Source: SCUN01 sp964355365
GTDB taxonomy: Bacteria > Acidobacteriota > Vicinamibacteria > Vicinamibacterales > SCN-69-37
Length of the DNA stretch: 27,761 bases
Direction: 5' to 3'
Assembly (NCBI GenBank): GCA_964355365.1
Contig: CAYHEX010000018.1
Span: 1 to 27,761 of the forward strand
This document shows, one piece after another, positions 6,922 through 13,615 of this stretch. Within the stretch, counting starts at the first letter, position 1. Every line of letters begins with the position of its first letter. Made by a program: the position numbers and the translations under genes. Below the pieces are notes generated by a model. That model worked only from the letters and a program-made list of their open reading frames with translations, ran no database searches and had not been told where the DNA came from.

Positions 6922-9114
6922 TTGAGCGCGTCCCAGAAATCCAAATCGAAACATCCGAGCACCGCCGCGAAGGCGTCAACGACTCAGCGTTCGCCGGTGT
7001 TGGTCGTGGTGGCGCTTGTCGCGCTGGCGGCAGTGGCCGGAGGGTATTTCTGGTGGCAGCGCGGGCCGGCGTATGTGATCGAGCCCAGTGCCGACCAGAA
7101 CGTTCTGCTCGTCACGATCGACACGCTGCGCGGTGATGCCCTGTCGTCGTACGGCGGACCGGCGCAGACGCCGAATCTTGACGCGCTCGCGCGGCAGGGC
7201 GCGCGGTTCACGTTCGCGCACGCGCACGCGGTGGTCACGCTCACCTCGCACACGTCGATTCTCACCGGACAACTGCCCTACGAACACGGCATGCGCGACA
7301 ACAGCGGGTATCGCGTGAAGGACGGCACGGCAACATTGGCCACCCGACTCAAGGCCCTCGGCTTCTCAACAGGCGCGTTTGTGGCGGGCTTTCCGCTCAC
7401 GAAACGCTTCGGCCTGACGCCTGGATTCGACGTGTACGACGACCAAATGCCGGAGATGACCGGCGACAAGACGTTCACGATGCCGGAACGCCCCGCCAAC
7501 GAGGTCGTGTCGCGCGCGGTCAACTGGATCGGCCAACAGCCCGGCAAGTTCTTCGAGTGGGTGCATGTGTTCGACGCGCACTCGCCGTACCGGCCGCCGG
7601 CCGAGTTTGCCGCGAAGTATGGCGCGCAGCCGTACTACGGCGAGGTCGCGTGGATCGACGCTGCGCTGCAGCCGCTGTTTGATCGGCTCGCGACGTTGCC
7701 GCGGCCCACAACGGTGATCGTGACGTCAGATCACGGCGAATCGCTCGGCGAACATGGCGAAGCGACGCACGGCATGTTCGCGTACGAGTCGACGTTGCAC
7801 GTACCGCTCATCATCGCGACCGTGACGCCGAATGGCGCGCGCGCCTCCCGCGGGGTCGTCGTCGACGCGCCGGCGCGGCATCTGGACATCGCGCCCACCG
7901 TGCTCGACGCGATCGGGGCGCCGGCCGACACCACGATGGCAGGCTCGTCGCTGCGCGAGTTGATCCGCGCAGGCACCGGACCGGATCGGCCGTCGTACTT
8001 CGAGTCGATGACCTACAACCTCGTGCGCGGATGGGCGCCGCTGCGGGGCGTGCTCGTGTCGAAGAACAAGTACATCGACCTGCCCGTTCCCGAGTTGTAC
8101 GACCTCGCGGCGGATCCGAAGGAGGCGCAGAATCTGGCAACGTCAAATGCGGATCGCGCGCGTGTGCTGCTCGGCACGTTGAAGACGTACGACATGGCGC
8201 CGCCAAGCCGGCCGGGCCGCGAGTCCGCAGACGCGATCGCCAACCTGAAGTCACTCGGCTATCTGTCCGGCAGCGCGCCGGCGCGCGATCGCTACACCGA
8301 GGCCGACGATCCGAAGAACCTCGCGTCGCTCGATCGCGATCTGCACACAGCGAGCGAGTATGGCCAGAGCGGACGCACACAGGAATCGATCGCGTTGCTC
8401 AAGAGGGTCATCGGCATGCGGCCTGATACCGCCGACGCCTACATGTCGCTGTCGTACGCGTACTGGCAGCTCGGGCAACCCCTCAACGCGATCTCTACGC
8501 TCGAGAGCGGCCTCCGCGCCGGCGCACCGGACCGTGACATCCGCATCCGCCTCGGCATCTACCTCGCCGAGAGCCACACCGACTATCAGCGCGCGATTAA
8601 AGTCCTCGAGGGGCTCCCGGAAAGCGACGTCGAAGCATTGAACGGCCTCGGCATCGCGTACGTCGACGCCAAGCGTTATGCCGATGCGAAGCGCACGCTC
8701 CTGAAGGCACTCGCGCTCGATCCGACCAATGGCCTCGCGCTGCAGAACGTCGGGGTGAACGCGCTCACCGCGTTTGAGGTGACCGGCCGCAAGGACGCGG
8801 CGCTCCTGAAAGAGGCGCAGGACTACCTGACCAAGTCGCTCGAGGCGGATCCCACGCTGGCCGGGGCCTACACCGCGTTTGGCGTGACGATGTCGTACAT
8901 GGGCAACAAGAGCGACGCGATCGTGGCGTGGAAGAAGGCCGTCGAACTCGATCCGTCCGACAGCAACACGCTCTACAACCTCTGGGTCGAACTGGCGAAA
9001 GCCGGTCGTCGCGATGAAGCGGTCGCCTACGGCCAGCAGTTCCTCGCCGCAACGCCGCCGAATTTTCAACCGCAGGAACGCGCGGAGATCGCGCGCTACA
9101 TCAGCGGACGCTAG
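6922..9114 (+). CDS. Membrane-anchored sulfatase-fold hydrolase with C-terminal TPRs (1)
   Basis: About 730 residues. A Lys-rich N-terminus is followed by one membrane helix (residues about 25-46), then an alkaline-phosphatase-superfamily domain. It has NVLLVTIDTLRGD (metal Asp67), the nucleophile loop VVTLTSHTSILTG, and TSDHGESLGEHG (Asp270, His271). True sulfatases have C/S-x-P-x-R at the nucleophile; here the position is Thr106 (T-L-T-S-H), so formylglycine chemistry is excluded. A Thr nucleophile occurs in phosphoethanolamine transferases and other family hydrolases. Residues about 455-730 hold TPR repeats. The substrate is unknown; action in the periplasm is likely. The start is unsure: TTG 6922 has AGAGG just upstream, closer than ideal, and GTG 6904 is the alternative. 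The in-frame ATG at 6859 lies inside element B. Paralogue of the gene at 13616. Confidence 0.82.
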   Translation: MSASQKSKSKHPSTAAKASTTQRSPVLVVVALVALAAVAGGYFWWQRGPAYVIEPSADQNVLLVTIDTLRGDALSSYGGPAQTPNLDALARQGARFTFAHAHAVVTLTSHTSILTGQLPYEHGMRDNSGYRVKDGTATLATRLKALGFSTGAFVAGFPLTKRFGLTPGFDVYDDQMPEMTGDKTFTMPERPANEVVSRAVNWIGQQPGKFFEWVHVFDAHSPYRPPAEFAAKYGAQPYYGEVAWIDAALQPLFDRLATLPRPTTVIVTSDHGESLGEHGEATHGMFAYESTLHVPLIIATVTPNGARASRGVVVDAPARHLDIAPTVLDAIGAPADTTMAGSSLRELIRAGTGPDRPSYFESMTYNLVRGWAPLRGVLVSKNKYIDLPVPELYDLAADPKEAQNLATSNADRARVLLGTLKTYDMAPPSRPGRESADAIANLKSLGYLSGSAPARDRYTEADDPKNLASLDRDLHTASEYGQSGRTQESIALLKRVIGMRPDTADAYMSLSYAYWQLGQPLNAISTLESGLRAGAPDRDIRIRLGIYLAESHTDYQRAIKVLEGLPESDVEALNGLGIAYVDAKRYADAKRTLLKALALDPTNGLALQNVGVNALTAFEVTGRKDAALLKEAQDYLTKSLEADPTLAGAYTAFGVTMSYMGNKSDAIVAWKKAVELDPSDSNTLYNLWVELAKAGRRDEAVAYGQQFLAATPPNFQPQERAEIARYISGR

Positions 9115-9117
9115 TGC

Positions 9118-9137
9118 GGCCGAGCTGAAGCTCGGCC
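9118..9137. repeat. Small palindrome between convergent genes, possible terminator
   Basis: GGCCGAGCT (9118-9126) pairs perfectly with AGCTCGGCC (9129-9137) around two bases. It lies in the 33-bp gap between the convergent sulfatase-fold gene and VWFA protein 3. A T6 run at 9154-9159, with a weak ACGC/GCGT stem before it (9140-9143 with 9151-9154), could help termination on the plus strand. Read on the minus strand the centre is CTTCAG, as in the palindrome at 15789-15810, so it may belong to a REP-like family. Confidence 0.6.
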
Positions 9138-9147
9138 CTACGCGCTC

Positions 9148-11187
9148 TCAGCGTTTTTTGATGACGGCCGCATTCGTCCCGATGACCTTCCCGTCCACGC
9201 TGACGGTCGCACGCAGCGTGTAGCTGCCGGGCGGAATGTCCGCGAGCGGCAGCAGCGTGTCGGCGCGCAAGACGTCGCCGCCGGCGAGCGGTGTGGCATC
9301 GCGCTCGAGGACGGGCGTCGTCTTGCCGTTGGGAAACAGCGACATCTTCACCGTCACATGTTCCGGAAACGCAGCGCCCGGCGCCGGATACAGCTCGAGT
9401 CCCGCGCCGATGGTGATGACGCCGGCCGGCACCTCATCGAGCGCGAGAAACTGCGACTTGCCGGCTCTGTCGATCCACCACGTCAGCACGTCGCTCCCGC
9501 TCAGCGCGCCCATGGGATAGAGGCGGGCGTCCACCGGCGTATCGATGCTGCCGACGCTGCCGGACGCATCCGTGATGCCGAACCGCAGCTGATACTTCCC
9601 CGCCGCGACGGGGAGCGGAAACGTGAATCGGTAGTTGGACGTGTCCGCGGGCGCAGCCAGCTGCGTCTTGCCCGTCTTCAATTCGCCTTGCTCGCTCACC
9701 ACGCCAAACGCCATCGTCAGCGGTCCGGGCACCGACGCGGGCACCTCCAGCCCGACAACGAGCTCCACCTGGCCCGAGGCGGCGCGGCGTTTCGAGAGCG
9801 CCATGCGGATCGGCACGTTGAAGAACGGCTGGCCTTCATTGATCGCGGACTTCAATTGGTCGTCCACCGATACGACCGGTGGCGGGCCGGGGATCACGGC
9901 CTGCCGATTCGACTGCACCGTCACGCCCGGCCTGTGCACGGCCGTCGCGACGCTGAATGCCCGGCCTTCAGGCGCATCGCTCGGCGGCTCCACACCCAGC
10001 CGATAGAGCGCTGATCCGGCCACACCGGCGCGATCAAACGCCCTGTCGGCGGCGCCGACCACCGACTGGAAGAACCCGCCGCTGGCATCCGCGAGCGTCT
10101 GCATCGCCGAGCGAAACATGCGGCGATCTTCACGCCGCCGCGCGGTCAGGCCGGCGTCCGGCGCACCGCGCGCCTCACCCCCGCTGTCTTCCATCGATCG
10201 GCCGCCGTCGCTCGAGTCGAGGTCGTCACCCTCTTCGACGAGCACGCTGAGCTGCACCCCGGCTGCGGCCGCTGCGCGCGCAACGGGTTCGAAGTCCACG
10301 AGTGAATTGCGCGTCACACCGATGCCCTGCGACATCAGCACGAGTTGTTTGAGACCCTTGGCGGGCTTCATCGCGCCGATCGCCGCGATCACGGCGGCGA
10401 TCTGGCGGCCGGTGGTCGAGCGCGTGGCTGCGGAAATCATCCGCGCCGTGCTTTGCGCCGCGCCCGCGCACTGATTGCGCGCCACGACCTGATCCGTGCG
10501 CAACGAGGCGATGTCGTTGGCGTTGCCGCCGAAACACTCGCGGGTAATCACGTTTCTGAGCGCGGACGCGTCGTTGAACTCCACGATGTCGAGCGCTTCT
10601 TGAATGCTCAACGTGGGGCTGCTCGGCGTCATCGGCCGCCGCGGATCCATGAACTCGCCCGACACCTTGGCGAGCGCACCCGCGACCGCGCGTCGGTCGA
10701 GCGTGGGATTCACGATGCGCGACCCGCTGGATGTCGACAGACCCACGTAGTCGGCCGCCGGCTGCCGCTCGATGAATCGCGCCGCCGCCGCAAACAACGA
10801 CTTGCCGCCGCCAGGGGCAAAGGAGAGGTCGTCCACCATCAGGACAAACAGCCGCGCGTCGCCGACGGGCGCGGCGTTCGTCACCACGCGGCGACCGACC
10901 GGTTCATCGGGCTCCACATCCGTCACGGTGAGCGGCGCGGCCTGCTGCGCCACCTGCACGTAGTTGAGGGCGCGCACCGGCTGCGGCTTGCCGTTCAGCT
11001 TGATCTCGAAGTCATCAGCCGTAAGCCCGGGAACCGGCTTACCGTCTCGATCGAGCACCACGACATCAACGGTGACCAGCGTGACGCTGCTGCGAAACGT
11101 GGTCGGCACCTGCGACTGTTGGCCGGCCACGTGTGCGGCGGGCGCACCAAGTGCCAACACAACGACCGCCACCGCCAACTTTCGCAT
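9148..11187 (-). CDS. VWFA-related exported protein 3 (acidobacterial type)
   Basis: A 679-residue protein with a signal peptide (residues about 1-22, ending HVAGQQ). The family module follows: SVTLVTVDVVVLDRDGKPVP, then GLTADDFEIKLNGKPQPVRA. The VWA-like domain starts with LFVLMVDDLSFA (D119-D120; D-L-S-F-A is a partial DxSxS). A Cys pair (RECFGG and RNQCAG) matches one in VWFA protein 4 and may be a disulphide. C-terminal modules are beta-rich and end with a strand containing GSYTLRATVSVDGK. It lies downstream of VWFA protein 4 on the minus strand with a 64-bp gap and is clearly its paralogue by co-linear motifs. ATG 11187 has no ribosome binding site. A TACACT box 6 nt upstream suggests a leaderless start of its own, though read-through from the gene before it is also possible. 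Confidence 0.85.
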   Translation of the reverse strand: MRKLAVAVVVLALGAPAAHVAGQQSQVPTTFRSSVTLVTVDVVVLDRDGKPVPGLTADDFEIKLNGKPQPVRALNYVQVAQQAAPLTVTDVEPDEPVGRRVVTNAAPVGDARLFVLMVDDLSFAPGGGKSLFAAAARFIERQPAADYVGLSTSSGSRIVNPTLDRRAVAGALAKVSGEFMDPRRPMTPSSPTLSIQEALDIVEFNDASALRNVITRECFGGNANDIASLRTDQVVARNQCAGAAQSTARMISAATRSTTGRQIAAVIAAIGAMKPAKGLKQLVLMSQGIGVTRNSLVDFEPVARAAAAAGVQLSVLVEEGDDLDSSDGGRSMEDSGGEARGAPDAGLTARRREDRRMFRSAMQTLADASGGFFQSVVGAADRAFDRAGVAGSALYRLGVEPPSDAPEGRAFSVATAVHRPGVTVQSNRQAVIPGPPPVVSVDDQLKSAINEGQPFFNVPIRMALSKRRAASGQVELVVGLEVPASVPGPLTMAFGVVSEQGELKTGKTQLAAPADTSNYRFTFPLPVAAGKYQLRFGITDASGSVGSIDTPVDARLYPMGALSGSDVLTWWIDRAGKSQFLALDEVPAGVITIGAGLELYPAPGAAFPEHVTVKMSLFPNGKTTPVLERDATPLAGGDVLRADTLLPLADIPPGSYTLRATVSVDGKVIGTNAAVIKKR

Positions 11188-11193
11188 GGGCGA

Positions 11194-11199
11194 AGTGTA
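11194..11199 (-). promoter_or_regulatory. -10-like box for VWFA protein 3, leaderless arrangement
   Basis: TACACT on the minus strand ends 6 nt before ATG 11187, so transcription would start at or next to the A of the start codon. There is no ribosome binding site and no clear -35 box. Confidence 0.35.
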
Positions 11200-11251
11200 A
11201 GTCAGAACCGCACCAAAGCGCAGTCGCCTGAAGTGACCTGACGTCAGTCAG

Positions 11252-13534
11252 TTACCGCTTGCGCACGACCGCCGCTCGCGTGCCGACGGCCTTGTCGTTC
11301 ACGATCAACTCGGCGCGGACGACATACATCCCCGCCGGCAGTGCGGCAAACGGAAACTCGACGTCGGCGCGCAGCAGTGTGGCAGCCGGGCGCGCGGGCA
11401 CTTCGTCTTTGGCAATCGCCGTGGTCTCGCCCTCGCGCGTCAACGTCCACCTCACCGTGGGCGGCTCGCCCGGCATGTCGCCTGGCGGATACAGCTCGAT
11501 CGACGCGTTGAGTGTGGCGGCACCGGCCGGCACATCGTCTATCGCAAACAGCTGCGCCCTGTTGCCGCTGTCGATCACCCACGTCAGCACGTCGCTCGCG
11601 GTGAATGGCCCGAACGGAGACAGCGCGGCGCGAACAGGCAGCTCTATCGTGCCCATCGCGCCGGTGCTGTCGGACGCAACAAAACGGATGCGATAGTCGC
11701 CCGGCGCGAGCGGAAACAGATACGGCACCGCGTAGTCGGCGCCCGCCGACGGCTCGAGGACGCGACGGCTGTTGCGCACCGCGCCGGTTGGATCAACGAT
11801 GCCGACGAAGGTGGTGATCGGCCCTTTCACCGACGATGGCATCACGACGTTGACGCTGACGTCCACCTGACCCGCCGCGCTCGCGCTGCGTCGCAACGTG
11901 GCCGCTATCCGAATCGGCACGTCGCTCGACGCGGTATTCGAGTTCAGCGCCGCTTTCAGCAAGTCGTCGATCGACGCAGGCGCCGAGCCCGTCATGATCT
12001 TCGACGGATCGATCGGCGCGCCCGACGCGTCCGTGGCGGTCGGCTTTGCGGTCGATGGCGCGGCTGGCGGAGCCGGGGCGTCCTCGGGCAGAGCGGCCAC
12101 TGCGAAGCGATTCGCTTTGGCCGTGAGGCCGGGACGTTTCACCGATACGGACACCGCGAAGTCTTTGCCGGCCGTCGTGCCCGTCGGCAACTCCACCCCG
12201 AGGCGGTACACGGCCGAGCTCGCCACGATCACTTTGTCGAAGGAGGGATCCGGATTGCCGACCACGCGATAGAACGTGCCGCCGAGCATGTCGTTGAGCG
12301 TTTGCGCGCCGTTGACGAGCAACATGTTGTCTTCACGGCGGCGACGTGAGGAGCCAGGGTCCGCCTGGGGCACTCGGGCCACGTTCGGATCGTCCTGCCC
12401 GCGCCGGCCTTCATCGGTGAGACTGATGTCTGGCTCTTCGAGCAGCACACTGAGTTGCACGCCGGACAGGGCGGCCGCGCGCACCAATGGATTGAGCTCG
12501 TCGACCTCACGCGAGACCGGCAACCCCTCGGTGAGCAGCACGAGATGGCGTATGCCGGTGGCCGTCTTCATCGCATCGATCACCGACAGCACGCCCGCAA
12601 TCTGGCGACCTTTGTTCTGGCGCGCCAATGCCGCCGTCGTCCGCGCCTGACGCTGCACCTCGTGGGCGCAGTTGCAGTTGCCCATCATCTCGGCCGCAGA
12701 CATGCTGTTTAGCGCGGCGCGGTCGCCGTTGAAACATTCACGCGCGACGACGTCCATCAGCAAGCGGTCATCGCCGCGGTCGATATCGATCGCTTCGTTT
12801 ATGCCCACCGCCTGATCGGGCGTGCTGGCACATCCGGCGCCAGGCGACGGCCCGCTCTTGCTGATCCCCCGCGGATCGTTGAACGCGCCGACGGCCTTCG
12901 ACAGCGCGGCCTTGATGACCGCGCGATCGCGCGTCGGATTGACCGCGCCGACACCGGTCGTCGTCGTGAAGCCAACGAGGTCGGGCGTCGGAATGCGGTC
13001 GAGGAATCGAGTAGCCGCCGTGAACATCGCCTTGCCACGCAGCGGCGCATACGACAGGTCATCGACGAGCAGGATGAAGACGCGGGATTCGGCCGGCGGC
13101 GGCGGCGCCGGCTTGGGCGCCGGCGCGGCGGCAACCGCGGCGGCTGTCGCCGAGGGCGCTGACGCGTTGTTGATCGTGCGGCGGGGCGCATCCACGACTA
13201 CCGCCATCGCCGGTGCAGGCTCAGGCGCGATCCGCGACGGCGCCGCGGCAGGCGCGGGTTTCTCCGCCGGTGCCACCACCGGCGTCGGCGACGCCTGCAC
13301 GTACGCGAGCGCGCGAATCGGCTGCGGCTTGCCGTTCAGTTTGATCTCGAGGTCGTCGGCGGTGAGACCCGGAACGGGCTTCCCGTCCTTGTCCAGCACG
13401 GTCACGTCGATCGTGGCCAGCGCCACGGCGCTGCGGAACGTCGGCGCGGTCTGACGGCCGGTCTGCTGCGCGGTCACCGCAACACCCAGAGCGCTCACCG
13501 AGACAACGGCGCCGATCATCAGCAGCTTCTTCAT
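11252..13534 (-). CDS. VWFA-related exported protein 4 with Ala/Pro-rich linker
   Basis: A 760-residue protein. Signal peptide at residues 1-24 (MKKLLMIGAVVSVSALGVAV, cut after TAQQ or nearby). The family module follows at residues about 34-80 (ALATIDVTVLDKDGKPVPG, LTADDLEIKLNGKPQP). Residues 81-149 form an Ala/Pro-rich linker about twice as long as the equivalent in protein 3. The VWA-like domain begins VFILLVDDLSYA (D158-D159). Conserved Cys occur in RECFNG and GNCNCAH. Later regions are Ig-like and beta-rich. The start at 13534 is set by the signal peptide and by a TTGCCC / TAGACT promoter just upstream; the frame is open much further, but that part is antisense to the next gene. Transcribed divergently from the sulfatase-fold/TPR gene at 13616 with 81 bp between. 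Function unknown. Confidence 0.86.
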   Translation of the reverse strand: MKKLLMIGAVVSVSALGVAVTAQQTGRQTAPTFRSAVALATIDVTVLDKDGKPVPGLTADDLEIKLNGKPQPIRALAYVQASPTPVVAPAEKPAPAAAPSRIAPEPAPAMAVVVDAPRRTINNASAPSATAAAVAAAPAPKPAPPPPAESRVFILLVDDLSYAPLRGKAMFTAATRFLDRIPTPDLVGFTTTTGVGAVNPTRDRAVIKAALSKAVGAFNDPRGISKSGPSPGAGCASTPDQAVGINEAIDIDRGDDRLLMDVVARECFNGDRAALNSMSAAEMMGNCNCAHEVQRQARTTAALARQNKGRQIAGVLSVIDAMKTATGIRHLVLLTEGLPVSREVDELNPLVRAAALSGVQLSVLLEEPDISLTDEGRRGQDDPNVARVPQADPGSSRRRREDNMLLVNGAQTLNDMLGGTFYRVVGNPDPSFDKVIVASSAVYRLGVELPTGTTAGKDFAVSVSVKRPGLTAKANRFAVAALPEDAPAPPAAPSTAKPTATDASGAPIDPSKIMTGSAPASIDDLLKAALNSNTASSDVPIRIAATLRRSASAAGQVDVSVNVVMPSSVKGPITTFVGIVDPTGAVRNSRRVLEPSAGADYAVPYLFPLAPGDYRIRFVASDSTGAMGTIELPVRAALSPFGPFTASDVLTWVIDSGNRAQLFAIDDVPAGAATLNASIELYPPGDMPGEPPTVRWTLTREGETTAIAKDEVPARPAATLLRADVEFPFAALPAGMYVVRAELIVNDKAVGTRAAVVRKR

Positions 13535-13541
13535 GTCTTGC

Positions 13542-13570
13542 AGTCTAGAGAGAATGGGGCAATGGGGCAA
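13542..13570 (-). promoter_or_regulatory. Promoter of VWFA protein 4 built on the octamer array
   Basis: On the minus strand TTGCCC (13565-13570) is followed by exactly 17 bp and TAGACT (13542-13547). The ATG lies 7 nt beyond the -10, so the mRNA would be leaderless. The -35 box is made by the octamer repeat itself, the minus-strand unit being GCCCCATT. Confidence 0.5.
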
Positions 13571-13592
13571 TTGGGCAATGAGGCAATGGGGA
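13553..13592 (+). repeat. Octamer tandem array, five units of AATGGGGC type
   Basis: Five 8-bp units (AATGGGGC twice, AATTGGGC, AATGAGGC, AATGGGGA) lie in the divergent gap between VWFA protein 4 and the second sulfatase-fold/TPR gene. Period 8 matches the array at 4374-4421, but the unit sequence differs. Confidence 0.88.
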
Positions 13593-13615
13593 GTTCGTTC
13601 TAAGCTTGTCCCTTC

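Noticed and set aside
6636..6962. Small protein encoded through the element B hairpin (Arg/Glu/Ser-rich frames on the minus strand)
   Set aside because: The frames arise from the purine-rich arm of the hairpin and are not preserved as proteins by the paired changes between copies.
13553..13592. CRISPR array or phage attachment site
   Set aside because: Units are 8 bp with no spacers, and no cas, integrase or phage gene is nearby.
13542..13592. Phase-variable promoter by slippage in the octamer array
   Set aside because: Adding or losing whole units would leave the nearest TTGCCC-to-TAGACT distances unchanged, so simple on/off switching is not expected.
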